Origin: Xylanimonas cellulosilytica
Lineage (GTDB): Bacteria > Actinomycetota > Actinomycetes > Actinomycetales > Actinomycetaceae
DNA length: 64,000 bases
Direction of reading: 5' to 3'
Assembly (NCBI GenBank): GCA_001072465.1
Contig: JVKM01000030.1
Coordinates: 1-64,000 of the forward strand
The notes under the pieces are model-generated. The model was not told the DNA's origin and searched no databases. It saw nothing but the letters and a program-made list of their open reading frames with translations. Positions 24,780 through 33,257 of the stretch are shown here, piece by piece (the first letter of the stretch is position 1; every line of letters begins with the position of its first letter). The translations under genes and the position numbers were made by a program.

Positions 24780-26273
24780 ATGACTCAGCCTCATATTCCG
24801 GCCGACGAGGCCGACTCGGCGCGCGACGCTGAGACGGCCTCGGCCCCCAGCTACCCGCAGCGCTCGACGGCTCAGGACCACTCGGCCACCCAGGAGCTTC
24901 CCTCCGCGCAGGACGCCACGCGCGAGATGCCCTCCGCCACGACGATCCCTGCGCCGACCGCTGGCACGGTTCCGTCGGCCTCAGAGCCTACGGCACCCGC
25001 CGCGCCGCCGGCCCCCGCGCCCTCCGCCCAGGAGGCCCCCGCGGCTGGTGGCGCATACTCTGCCCCCACGGGCGAACCCTACGGCGGATACGCGGCCCCG
25101 GCCTCGCCCGAGGCGGCTCCCGCTCCCACGGCTGTGGCTCCCACCGTCGTCGTCACGAAGAAGGGCCCGGGCTGGGGCGCCCTCCTCGGCGCGATGCTTC
25201 TGACGATCGGCCTGACTCTCGGAGCCGTGTTCTACGCGCGTCCGGCGATGCTGCGCGCGTCCACGCCCACGAACCTCAACGGGGGAACGGTGGCCACCGT
25301 GCCCGCCTCGAACAGCTCCGGGACCGACTGGACGGACGTCGCCGCCGCCGTGTCGCCCGCCGTCGTGACCATTCAGGCGCAGGGCGCCTCCTCGGGAGGC
25401 ACCGGCTCCGGCGTCATTTATGACGCACAGGGCGACATTGTGACGAACTATCACGTCATCTCATCCGTCCTGGGCGGCGGACAGATCCAGGTGACCCTCG
25501 CTGATGGGCGCCTGTACAGCGCCGTGGTCGTCGGCCACGACAAGACCACCGACCTGGCCGTCATCCGCCTGGAGAACCCGCCCTCGGACCTCACCGTCGC
25601 GCGCTTCGCGACCTCGGCGAACCTCGAGGTCGGCGCCCCCGTCATGGCGATCGGCGCGCCCCTGGGCCTGTCGAACACGGTGACGACCGGCATCGTCTCC
25701 GCGCTCAACCGTCCCGTCGAGGTCTCCGTGGACGAATCCGCGACCTCGGAGGACGGCACGCAGGCTTCCTCGGATCTCGTGGTGACGAACGCGATCCAGA
25801 TCGACGCGTCCATCAACCCCGGTAACTCGGGCGGCCCGCTCTTCGACGCGAGTGGCGCGGTCATCGGCATTAACTCCTCGATCAAGTCGCTCTCCTCGTC
25901 CTCCGACGGGCAGGCGGGCTCGATCGGCCTGGGCTTCGCGATCCCCTCCGACCTGGTCGTGTCCATCGCGGACCAGCTCATCGCCTCCGGCAGCGCCTCG
26001 CACGGCATGCTCGGCGTGACCGTCAAGGCCGCGACCACGACCGTCGGCTCTGACACATACGTGGGCGCCGAGGTCCAGGACGTCTCCGCAGGTTCCGGCG
26101 CCTCCGCGGCGGGCATCCGAGCCGGTGACGTCATCGTCAAGGTCGAAGGCCAGGAAGTGACCAGCCCCAAGCAGCTGATCGGCTACGTGCGCCGCTACAA
26201 GGCCGGCGACACCGTCACCATGACGATCGTGCGTGACGGCGCCACGCAGGATGTGTCCGTGCGGATTCAGTGA
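24780..26273 (+). CDS. HtrA/DegP-like membrane-anchored serine protease with PDZ domain
   Basis: This quality-control protease acts at the outer face of the membrane. The 497-residue protein has a long Ala/Pro-rich cytoplasmic N-terminus (about 1-130) and one membrane helix (GWGALLGAMLLTIGLTLGA). The trypsin-like domain follows with catalytic H225 (NYHVI), D258 (TDLAVIRL) and S350 (GNSGGPLF). A PDZ domain at the C-terminus ends in RDGATQDVSVRIQ. The layout matches PepD/HtrA proteins of actinobacteria. AGAGGAAACC lies just before the ATG. It sits between menD and menF without any obvious role in quinone synthesis. A strong terminator follows. Confidence 0.92.
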   Translation: MTQPHIPADEADSARDAETASAPSYPQRSTAQDHSATQELPSAQDATREMPSATTIPAPTAGTVPSASEPTAPAAPPAPAPSAQEAPAAGGAYSAPTGEPYGGYAAPASPEAAPAPTAVAPTVVVTKKGPGWGALLGAMLLTIGLTLGAVFYARPAMLRASTPTNLNGGTVATVPASNSSGTDWTDVAAAVSPAVVTIQAQGASSGGTGSGVIYDAQGDIVTNYHVISSVLGGGQIQVTLADGRLYSAVVVGHDKTTDLAVIRLENPPSDLTVARFATSANLEVGAPVMAIGAPLGLSNTVTTGIVSALNRPVEVSVDESATSEDGTQASSDLVVTNAIQIDASINPGNSGGPLFDASGAVIGINSSIKSLSSSSDGQAGSIGLGFAIPSDLVVSIADQLIASGSASHGMLGVTVKAATTTVGSDTYVGAEVQDVSAGSGASAAGIRAGDVIVKVEGQEVTSPKQLIGYVRRYKAGDTVTMTIVRDGATQDVSVRIQ

Positions 26274-26290
26274 ACTGCACGCGCTGACGA

Positions 26291-26325
26291 GGCCCGCCGC
26301 CCCCGTGAAGGGGCGGCGGGCCTTT
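26291..26325. terminator. Terminator between convergent htrA-like gene and menF
   Basis: GGCCCGCCGCCCC (26291-26303) and GGGGCGGCGGGCC (26310-26322) form a perfect 13-bp stem with loop CGTGAA, followed by TTT. Confidence 0.9.
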
Positions 26326-26342
26326 GTGCGTCAACGAGCTGT

Positions 26343-27569
26343 TCAGACCCCGAGGGCATCCAGGAGCGGGCGCATCTTCGCTTCGGTCTCGGCCAGCTCG
26401 GCGTCAGGGTCGGAATCCGGCATGATGCCGGCCCCTGCAAAGAGGCGCAGGCGCGTGCCCGACGTGAGTCCGCAGCGCAGCGCGATCGCAAACTCGCCGT
26501 TCCCAGCCGTGTCGACCCATCCCACGGGCCCCGAGTAGCGGCCGCGCCCGGTGTCTTCCAGCTCTTCGATGAGGTGCATCGCCGCGTCGCGCGGGGTGCC
26601 GCACACGGCGGCCGTCGGATGCAGGGCGGCCACCAGATCCAGCAGATGCGCCTGACCCAGGCGTGCGTGAACGTCCGTCGCCAGGTGAACGACGTTGGGC
26701 AAAGACAGGAGGAACGGCCCCTGAGTCGTCACCGAGGAGCACAGCTGCGTCAGGATTGACGACACGGACTCGGAGGCCAGGTCGTGCTCGCGCAGGTCCT
26801 TCGCGCTTGATGCGAGCGCCTCGCCCTCGCCGGGTTTGCACGTGCCCGCCAGGACACGCGAGCTCGCCGTACCGTCCGAGGCCGCGATCAGCATCTCCGG
26901 GGACGCTCCCACCAGCGAATCCACGCAGAAGCGCCACGTCGACGGATACAGGTCGCTGAGGCGTTCAAGCAGGAAACGCTCGTCGAATCCGTGGGCGCAC
27001 CGCACCGTCATGTCGCGCGCCATGACGGCCTTGTCGGCGGCCCCATCGCGCAGGCGCTGCGCCATCGCCCGCACCGAGTCGCGCCACTGGCCCCGCGACA
27101 TCGACCCGTGTCCAAACGTCAGGGATTCCGGCACGCGCGGGGCATGCCTCGCCTCGGCCAGGGCCTCGTCAACAGCCGCCAGCGGATCCGGGGCGTCCCC
27201 GATACCCGCGGTGATCGCCCAGCGGGCCCCGGCCTCGTCGATGAGAGTCAGTGCGGGCACGAAGGCGACCGAGCGGGCGGGGGATCGGAACGCGAAGGAC
27301 GCGAAAAGGACGGGGGAGGGGGCTCCCTCGACGCAGGACGAGGCGGGGGCGGCCTCCCACGCGCGGCGCACGTCGGCGATCGCACCCGGGGTTGCGGACT
27401 CGATCGTGAGCGCCCGTCCCAAGCCGATCATCTGGCGGCGCTCACCCAGCCAGGCGGCGCCCCCGGAGTCGGGAAGCAGAGATGTCAGTGAGCAAGTAGA
27501 CCCCGGGTGCTGCGGGGGTAGGGCCAACGCCCGAAAGACGAGGCGCGAGCATCCGAAGTCGTTGTGCAT
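26343..27569 (-). CDS. menF: Isochorismate synthase
   Basis: MenF converts chorismate to isochorismate, the first committed step to menaquinone. The 408-residue protein has the chorismate-binding fold with LAGTCKPGEG, LREHDLASESV, LHPTAAVCGTPRDAA and the C-terminal SGPVGW and RLFAGAGI segments. The open frame runs to 28124, but that upstream part overlaps menG on the other strand. The start at ATG 27569 fits a -10 (TACCAT) seven bases upstream; ATG 27578 is the alternative. It is divergent from menG. Confidence 0.88.
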   Translation of the reverse strand: MHNDFGCSRLVFRALALPPQHPGSTCSLTSLLPDSGGAAWLGERRQMIGLGRALTIESATPGAIADVRRAWEAAPASSCVEGAPSPVLFASFAFRSPARSVAFVPALTLIDEAGARWAITAGIGDAPDPLAAVDEALAEARHAPRVPESLTFGHGSMSRGQWRDSVRAMAQRLRDGAADKAVMARDMTVRCAHGFDERFLLERLSDLYPSTWRFCVDSLVGASPEMLIAASDGTASSRVLAGTCKPGEGEALASSAKDLREHDLASESVSSILTQLCSSVTTQGPFLLSLPNVVHLATDVHARLGQAHLLDLVAALHPTAAVCGTPRDAAMHLIEELEDTGRGRYSGPVGWVDTAGNGEFAIALRCGLTSGTRLRLFAGAGIMPDSDPDAELAETEAKMRPLLDALGV

Positions 27570-27627
27570 GGGTTCCATGGTAGGAGCAGGGGCGGCGGCG
27601 CGCTGGAAGACGTGCGAGTATTGACGC
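27570..27627. promoter_or_regulatory. Divergent leaderless promoters of menF and menG
   Basis: On the minus strand TACCAT (complement of 27577-27582) lies seven bases before the menF ATG. On the plus strand GAGTAT (27616-27621) lies six bases before the menG ATG. The whole gap is 58 bases and leaves no room for ribosome sites at either start. Confidence 0.45.
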
Positions 27628-28335
27628 ATGACTGAATCCCCGCGCGCGGACCTGAACAAGGATCCCAAAGAGATCGCCTCGATGTTTGACTCCCTCGCCT
27701 CTCGATACGACGTGATGGATGCGCTGATGACGGGCGGTTTGGACAGGGTGTGGATGACCGCCCTGCGCAAGGCGGTCGCCCCGCACCCCGGCGAACGCAT
27801 TCTCGACCTGGCGGCCGGCACCGGCGCGTCGTCGGCCGCGCTGGCCAAGGGCGGCGCTGAGGTCGTCGCCTGCGACCTGTCCGAAGGCATGATCGAGGTG
27901 GGCCGCGAGCGCCACCCCGAGATCGAGTTTGTGCACGGCAACGCCATGGACCTGGATTTCGAGGACGGCTCCTTCGACGCGGTCACCATCTCGTGGGGCC
28001 TGCGCAATATCCCGGACCCGCAGCTCGCGCTGCGCGAGATGGCGCGCGTCGTGCGCCCGCGTGGCCGCCTCGTGGTCCTGGAGTTCTCTACGCCGCCCTC
28101 GCGCGTCTTCCGCGGCATGTACAACGTCTACCAGTCGACCGTCATGCCGGCGATCGCGCGCCTGGTCTCCACGAACGACGGCGCCTACGACTACCTGGTC
28201 GAGTCGATTCGCGCGTGGCCGGCCCAGGAGGAGCTGGGCCGCATGATCGCCGCCAACGGTTGGAGCGAGGTCGAGTACCGCAACCTCACCGGCGGCATCG
28301 CCTGCATGCACCGCGCGGTCAAGCCGCTGCCGTAA
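27628..28335 (+). CDS. menG: Demethylmenaquinone methyltransferase
   Basis: MenG (UbiE family) methylates demethylmenaquinone with S-adenosylmethionine, the last step of menaquinone formation. The 235-residue protein has the family N-terminus (MFDSLASRYDVMDALMTGG), the SAM motif LDLAAGTGASS, and the UbiE signatures SWGLRNIPDP and VVLEFSTP. The final residues GGIACMHRAVKP also match the family. It is cytosolic or membrane-associated and has its own leaderless-type promoter. Confidence 0.93.
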   Translation: MTESPRADLNKDPKEIASMFDSLASRYDVMDALMTGGLDRVWMTALRKAVAPHPGERILDLAAGTGASSAALAKGGAEVVACDLSEGMIEVGRERHPEIEFVHGNAMDLDFEDGSFDAVTISWGLRNIPDPQLALREMARVVRPRGRLVVLEFSTPPSRVFRGMYNVYQSTVMPAIARLVSTNDGAYDYLVESIRAWPAQEELGRMIAANGWSEVEYRNLTGGIACMHRAVKPLP

Positions 28336-28399
28336 AGCGTGAACGACGAGGCCGGGGCTGAGTTACTCGATTGCGCCGGTTAGCCACCGCCTTGGCTGG

Positions 28400-28440
28400 T
28401 TGTGAGCTAGTCGGTGCCGGGCCTACACTAGAGTCTTAAT
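28400..28440 (+). promoter_or_regulatory. Promoter of the secretion-like cassette
   Basis: TTGTGA (28400-28405) and TACACT (28424-28429) are spaced 18 bases. Unlike its neighbours this transcript would carry a leader of about 55 bases with AGGAG before ATG 28489. All three cassette genes are closely spaced behind it. Confidence 0.5.
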
Positions 28441-28488
28441 ATGAATCCTGACCGATGGTGTTCTTCGATTGCTGACAGGAGACAGCGT

Positions 28489-28935
28489 ATGAGTGCCGAC
28501 TATAGCTTCGATGGGGAGAAACACGCTCAAACAAACGGCGATATGGATGAGGGTGGGCACGGCCTCACCCAGTCGAATGATGCTGCCGGTTCGCTGAATC
28601 GAGCCCAAATCGCAACCCGTTGGACCGACGAGCAAGGCGCGCAGGATTTTCGTAATAGTGCAGTGCGGTTCTTCGACTCTGTTGACGAGATGCTTGCCGA
28701 TGAGCGCGCCATCTTCGATACCTTTCAGATGAACCTGACGGACGCTGTTCGTGAAGCTGTCAGCAGCGAGGAATCAAACGCGTCGGTTCTCGAAGCAATC
28801 AATCGAGCGCTTCGGTCGGATCCCTCGGTCGCTGCTGCCTCCTCAGCTGCTGGAACGACAAGTGCTCCTTACGCCGCGCCGAGTGCGCAGCCCGATGATG
28901 CGCCTTCCGCAGCCGGCGCAATGCCCGAGTTCTGA
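28489..28935 (+). CDS. Small WXG/ESX-like helical protein, unknown function
   Basis: This 148-residue protein has no signal peptide or membrane helix. An acidic N-terminus is followed by a predicted helical pair (about residues 35-105, with WTDEQGAQDF at the start and DEMLADERAIFDTF at the centre), then an Ala/Ser/Pro-rich tail ending GAMPEF. Size and layout resemble type VII (ESX) substrates or their partners, although the WxG turn is not exact. ATG 28489 has AGGAGA eight bases upstream; ATG 28441 lies too near the promoter. It is followed after 17 bases by a larger similar protein. The assignment is structural inference only. Confidence 0.6.
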   Translation: MSADYSFDGEKHAQTNGDMDEGGHGLTQSNDAAGSLNRAQIATRWTDEQGAQDFRNSAVRFFDSVDEMLADERAIFDTFQMNLTDAVREAVSSEESNASVLEAINRALRSDPSVAAASSAAGTTSAPYAAPSAQPDDAPSAAGAMPEF

Positions 28936-28952
28936 GTTTCTAAGGACGACAC

Positions 28953-30470
28953 ATGGTTTCTTCGCCGATGTACGATCGCCTCATGACTTTTGCCGCTCAG
29001 GCGGATTTCAATACGCAATTGCAGCCATGGGATAGCGAACATAAGCGTGTTATTGACGGCTTCGATCAGGCGATCGAGCGCGTGCAGCATTTCCAGCAGC
29101 ATCAGGGGTTTACAGGAAAGACTGGAGAAGCCCTCAAGGCATGGGCAGACAATACTGTGGCGCGCCTCGAGGCTAAGCGCTCGTACTACATGGGTGGGAT
29201 CGCTCGATATGTTGCTGCCCGTCAGGCTATTGCGCAGGCCGCTGCGGACGCGCGTCGTCTTTCTCCGACACTCATCGACTCGAAGACGGCTGCAATGCGC
29301 GATGCTGCGAAGGTGGTGCTGCCCTATACGCCCGCTATTGGTGTCGTGGGGGGAGCAGTTCCAGGACTGGTTGCGAACACCGTGTTGTCGACGGGATCGG
29401 CTTATGTCGATGCTGTGGAGGCGCAGGCGAACGCCGTGCGCGAGGCGGCTGCAACAGAAATCCTTGAGCGCTTGAATGGCGGTTTGAATGAGCTCAGTGC
29501 CGGCGTCAATACTCTGATGCAAACCGGCGTGAAGGTTGGAGCTGGACGTCAGAGGATTGACCTTCCACTCCCAACGCAAACGCAAGAAAACCTCAATCGC
29601 GGGTACGTGCAGTATTCACCCCATGATCCGGGAATCTACGGTCGTACTGCGGAAGATGACTACGGACGTGCAGCCCTACGCTCAGATAAGTCTCTTTATC
29701 CGGACGGCTATGCCGATCCGGAGACTGACGAATTTGCTCGCCGCCGCGCGTTGGCATCACAGCAAGTCTCCAAGCGATACCTGCCGCCCGATATGGATGG
29801 CTCCTATGATCGTCCCATCACGAACCCGCAGGACCTGATGGGTATGGATCTCATGCACACGAGGGTGGACGCGAATCACCACCGAAACGGAGTCGTGTGG
29901 GGCGGTCACGTTCCCGCTAATCCCACCGACATCGATCACCCGCTGTGGCGCATCAATGGAGGACCCGCTGCTAATAACGGTTCTGCCGGGCGCCTCGCCG
30001 GGATCGGCGCGCTGGGAGCCGGTGCCCTTGGCATGCGTGGGGCTGCGCGCATGGGAGCGGGATCTTTTGGCGGTTCGGGAGCATCTCCTGTGACCCCTGG
30101 AATATATGGTGGGAAGGGTTCTGGAACGTATGGTGCCCCTTCGCAGACGGGAAGTGGAAATGCAGCTGGAACCGGTGTAAGTGGAACGACCGGTACTCCT
30201 CGAGCGGCAGGCTCTTCCGGTGCTCAAGGCGGCGCTTCCGGTGCGAACCGGGGTGCTTTCATGGGCAGTGGCATGGGAGCAGGTGCGGGTGGCTCGAAGG
30301 ATGACAAGAAAGCAAAGCGCCGCAAGTACCAGGCATACAGGTACCTGGACGATGATCCCGATGCACTGCCTGAAGGCTACGTGAACCCCATGTCGCAGAC
30401 CTACGGATCGGACAAGGACCTGGCCCCAGCGAAGCGCGAGGATGACGGATGGGATCCCCGCCAATGGTGA
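28953..30470 (+). CDS. Large WXG/PPE-like putative type VII secretion substrate
   Basis: The 505-residue protein has a helical N-terminal domain (about 1-190). Within it, WDSEHKRVIDGFDQAIERV, FTGKTGEALKAWADNTV and AIAQAAADARRL look like the long-helix/turn/long-helix fold of WXG100, LXG or PPE proteins. A small hydrophobic patch (VVGGAVPGLVANTVLSTGSAY) follows. The middle is a Tyr/Asp-rich non-repetitive region (200-330), then a Gly/Ala/Ser linker (about 340-450) and a charged C-terminus (KDDKKAKRRKYQAYRY, DDGWDPRQW). No signal peptide is present. AAGGA precedes ATG 28953. It overlaps the subtilase gene by 22 bases. GC is visibly lower than in flanking genes. Confidence 0.65.
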   Translation: MVSSPMYDRLMTFAAQADFNTQLQPWDSEHKRVIDGFDQAIERVQHFQQHQGFTGKTGEALKAWADNTVARLEAKRSYYMGGIARYVAARQAIAQAAADARRLSPTLIDSKTAAMRDAAKVVLPYTPAIGVVGGAVPGLVANTVLSTGSAYVDAVEAQANAVREAAATEILERLNGGLNELSAGVNTLMQTGVKVGAGRQRIDLPLPTQTQENLNRGYVQYSPHDPGIYGRTAEDDYGRAALRSDKSLYPDGYADPETDEFARRRALASQQVSKRYLPPDMDGSYDRPITNPQDLMGMDLMHTRVDANHHRNGVVWGGHVPANPTDIDHPLWRINGGPAANNGSAGRLAGIGALGAGALGMRGAARMGAGSFGGSGASPVTPGIYGGKGSGTYGAPSQTGSGNAAGTGVSGTTGTPRAAGSSGAQGGASGANRGAFMGSGMGAGAGGSKDDKKAKRRKYQAYRYLDDDPDALPEGYVNPMSQTYGSDKDLAPAKREDDGWDPRQW

Positions 30471-31639
30471 CTCGTTACCGCTCGACTGTGCGCGCGTCCC
30501 TCACGGCAGTCTGCGCGTCTGCTTGTGCCCTGGGACTCGTTGCTGTTCCCGCTGCGCCGGCACGTGCCGCCGACACGATCACTGCCGCTGACCAACCCTA
30601 TTTTTCCTACTACCACCTCGACCAAGCGAGAGCTAAAGGATACACGGGTGCGGGCGTCACGATCGCAATGATTGATGGGCCAGTTGACACTTCGCGACCA
30701 GAGCTCGCTGGTGCCACAGTTCTTGATAAGAGTCCTTGCCAGATCAAACCTGACGACGGTAGTCGGCGTCATGGGACTGAGGTCGCTTCGATTCTCGTTG
30801 CGCGTGACTACGGGGTTGCTCCGCAAGCCACTCTATATAGTTATCAGACTGTTAGCGGAGACTCCGAGCCAGATCCGGCTTGCCAGGATGTAAGCGTTTA
30901 CACGTACGCCTCGCTGATCAATCATGCGATTAATGACGGTGCGGACATCGTCAGTATCTCTATCACGTCCCTAGAGCGACAAGCGTCTCTGAAATGGGCT
31001 TTAGCTCGTGCTGCTGCATCGGGGACGATCGTCGTTGCCGGCATCGGTAATACAGCTAACGCAAATGATGAGGGAAGCCTGTCATTTTGGTCTGGAGTAG
31101 TTGGTGTTTCCGCAGTTGATATCAACGGTGCACGAGCAGACTACTCATCATGGGGGTCATCCGTCACTACGGCAGCCGTTGGAGGCCCTATCAAGGCGTA
31201 TGACTACGGGACTGCACAGATTACACAGACTGTTGGGACATCCATTTCCACCCCCATCGTCGCAGGATTCCTCGCGATGGCTCGCCAGAAGTGGCCCGAT
31301 GCGACGTCGAACCAGCTGCTGCAACTCCTGGTGCACACGACCGTGAACCCGGATGGGGGCTGGAATCAGTACACCGGCTATGGCGTCGCGAGCCCCGCGA
31401 CGATGATGAACACCGATCCCAGTCAGTACCCCGACGTCAATCCCCTCGCGGATAAGGGAGGCGGCTCCAGCCCGACCCCCGAGGAGATCGCGCAGTACGT
31501 CGATGGCGTCGTCCCGCCGGCGGAAATCGTCTTCGATAACTCGTACACCTACCGCGGTCTGGACGAATCCGTCCTCGGCGCAACCACGAACCCGTACCCG
31601 ACACACCTCGGTACGAGCCCGCGCTACCACGCGAAGTAG
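30449..31639 (+). CDS. Mycosin-like secreted S8 subtilisin-family protease
   Basis: This is a 396-residue secreted protease. A signal peptide ends near PARAADT (about residue 41). The subtilase triad is D76 (AMIDGPVD), H108 (RRHGTEVASI) and S265 (GTSISTPIVAGF), with the oxyanion asparagine probably in GIGNTANAND. Mycosins are subtilases encoded beside ESX secretion genes that process or stabilise the system. This one lacks the C-terminal membrane anchor usual for them. It overlaps the substrate-like gene upstream. The 5' two thirds are lower in GC than the last 370 bases, which look like the surrounding genome. Confidence 0.82.
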   Translation: MGSPPMVTRYRSTVRASLTAVCASACALGLVAVPAAPARAADTITAADQPYFSYYHLDQARAKGYTGAGVTIAMIDGPVDTSRPELAGATVLDKSPCQIKPDDGSRRHGTEVASILVARDYGVAPQATLYSYQTVSGDSEPDPACQDVSVYTYASLINHAINDGADIVSISITSLERQASLKWALARAAASGTIVVAGIGNTANANDEGSLSFWSGVVGVSAVDINGARADYSSWGSSVTTAAVGGPIKAYDYGTAQITQTVGTSISTPIVAGFLAMARQKWPDATSNQLLQLLVHTTVNPDGGWNQYTGYGVASPATMMNTDPSQYPDVNPLADKGGGSSPTPEEIAQYVDGVVPPAEIVFDNSYTYRGLDESVLGATTNPYPTHLGTSPRYHAK

Positions 31640-31662
31640 AACCAGCCTCGACAGACGTAGTG

Positions 31663-31702
31663 AGAGGCCGGGGTCCCTTGTCTGGGGGTCCCGGCCTCTT
31701 GC
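31663..31702 (+). terminator. Terminator after the mycosin-like gene
   Basis: AGAGGCCGGG (31663-31672) pairs with CCCGGCCTCT (31690-31699), with additional GTCCC/GGGGTC complementarity inside, followed by a short T pair. Confidence 0.7.
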
Positions 31703-31732
31703 GTTGGGCGCGGAAGGCGCAGCCGCGCCGCT

Positions 31733-31796
31733 GAGGCGGGGTAGCGCGCGTGCACCCGCGTGCACGTGGCGCGGCTGCCCCGCCCCGGCCTCGTTG
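31733..31796 (-). terminator. Second GC hairpin at the 3' side of the DUF4832 gene
   Basis: GAGGCGGGG (31733-31741) and CCCCGGCCTC (31783-31792) repeat the arms of the hairpin at 5070-5100, here with a longer GC-rich loop containing a GTGCAC palindrome. It lies between convergent genes. Confidence 0.45.
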
Positions 31797-33257
31797 TTAG
31801 TTCTTCGGCGCGCGGCCCCGGGTCAGCTGTGCCAGGCCCAGGTAGCCGGGCAGCGGCTTGTCCATCGTCGCGTTGGCGAAGGCGACGGGCGCGCCGGCCG
31901 GCAGCGGGTTGACGATGCGGATCGCGGCGGTCAGCTTCTGCGCGGAGTTGCTCGACCGGTACTGCGTGGGCAGCGGCAGTCGCGCGGTCACCCTCCCGCT
32001 CTGACCCGGGAGGATCGAGGGCAGGGTGGACTCGATGGTCTGGCTGGCCACGATCTCATTGTTCTCATCGACGAGGACGACCTCGAGCGGCCACGTCGCG
32101 TAGAACGGGGCGGTGCCGGTGTTCTTGATCTCCACGGCCACGGCGGCCTTCGCGCCGTGGTAGGTCGCCGACGTGCGGGTGGCCTGCAACGTGTAGCCCA
32201 TGGCGGCGCTCGCTGCCTTGGCGCGCGTCAGCTCAGCGCCGGTGTAGCCAGTCGAGAACGCGTGCTGGTTGATGAGCCACGTCGCGTGAGCCTTCTGGAT
32301 CGACTCGAGGGCCTTGTAATCGCGCCCAGCCTCCATGCTCGGGCAGCGCAGCGGCTCAGAGAAAGCACATTCCTGGAAGGAAGGGTAGAGCTCTCCGCCG
32401 ATGGGGGAGTGCTGCCAGGCATCCCCCTCACCCTGGTCCTTGAGTTTGGGGATGAAATGCCAGTCGGTGCCCTCCAGGGTCGCGTAGCCGAGGGAGTCAT
32501 CGAAGTACCCCATGCCGTGAGCCTTCGTGGCGGTCGTCGGATAGCGGTTCTGGACGAAGGTGTCGTCGAAGGCCTCGTCCCAGGCCTCGACGAGGCGGGC
32601 GCGGAACTCGTCCGACGGCATCCAGTTGATGGCCTTTGGGTTTTGGTCGTTGACGTAGCCGTTGTAGGGGTAGGTGTGCTCCTCGCCCCAGAAGCCGTAC
32701 AGGCCCGCCGTGATGTAGCCGATGCGCGGGTCGCCGTCGTACTTGTCTCCGAGGGCCGCGACGAAGTGCAGCAGCATCTCCTGGACCTTCGGGTCGTTGT
32801 AGTTGGGGGAGAAAGAGATCTTCTTGTTGTCGTAGAAGTCGTACGTGCGGCTCTTGTCCGTGCCTGCGTCGATCAGGTATTGGGGCATGCCGGTCTCTTT
32901 CCCGGGGGTATCCAGGGAGAAGCGGATGACGGCCTGGTGTCCGCGCGACGCGATCGCGTCCAAGAGCGCATCGACCTTTGTGAAGTCGTAGGTGTCGCGT
33001 CCGGTGACGACGTCCTTCACGGGGAAGGGTGCCCATTCGAGCGTGTAGGGCAGCGCGTTTGCGACCGTTCCGGGCGCGCTCCCGTCCTCGGGGGCCCACG
33101 GCATGAAGCCCTTCATCGGGTTCGAGACCGGGGCGGGTGCGTCTTTCAGATCGGTCCACTGGGGTGTGGCGGCCGACGAGGCCGTGGCCGGCAGGGTGGC
33201 ACCCACCAGTCCTGCGGTCGCCGCGAGAGCGATGGCGATGCGAGTCAATGTTCTCAT
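31797..33257 (-). CDS. Secreted DUF4832-type barrel protein (free form)
   Basis: The 486-residue exported protein starts with a Sec signal (cleavage near ATASSAA, about residue 28). It is then colinear with the DUF4874-DUF4832 pair: NPMKGFMPWAPEDGS, a TIM-barrel-like segment with DYDFTK-type repeats and IRFSLDTPGK, then YITAGLYGFWGEEHT. A C-terminal beta domain (about 370-470) follows. The family is probably glycoside-hydrolase-like, but its activity is unknown. AAAGGA lies seven bases before ATG 33257. A paralogue with a cell-wall anchor lies at 39708-41390; this copy ends shortly after the beta domain without an anchor. Context suggests action on a galactosamine- or galactose-containing glycan. 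Confidence 0.8.
   Translation of the reverse strand: MRTLTRIAIALAATAGLVGATLPATASSAATPQWTDLKDAPAPVSNPMKGFMPWAPEDGSAPGTVANALPYTLEWAPFPVKDVVTGRDTYDFTKVDALLDAIASRGHQAVIRFSLDTPGKETGMPQYLIDAGTDKSRTYDFYDNKKISFSPNYNDPKVQEMLLHFVAALGDKYDGDPRIGYITAGLYGFWGEEHTYPYNGYVNDQNPKAINWMPSDEFRARLVEAWDEAFDDTFVQNRYPTTATKAHGMGYFDDSLGYATLEGTDWHFIPKLKDQGEGDAWQHSPIGGELYPSFQECAFSEPLRCPSMEAGRDYKALESIQKAHATWLINQHAFSTGYTGAELTRAKAASAAMGYTLQATRTSATYHGAKAAVAVEIKNTGTAPFYATWPLEVVLVDENNEIVASQTIESTLPSILPGQSGRVTARLPLPTQYRSSNSAQKLTAAIRIVNPLPAGAPVAFANATMDKPLPGYLGLAQLTRGRAPKN

Noticed and set aside
26343-28124. 593-codon version of MenF
   Set aside because: The upstream 185 codons overlap menG on the opposite strand and do not resemble isochorismate synthases.
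20600-28335. menH or menI within the men clusters
   Set aside because: No alpha/beta-hydrolase or hotdog thioesterase gene is present in the window; these steps must be encoded elsewhere.
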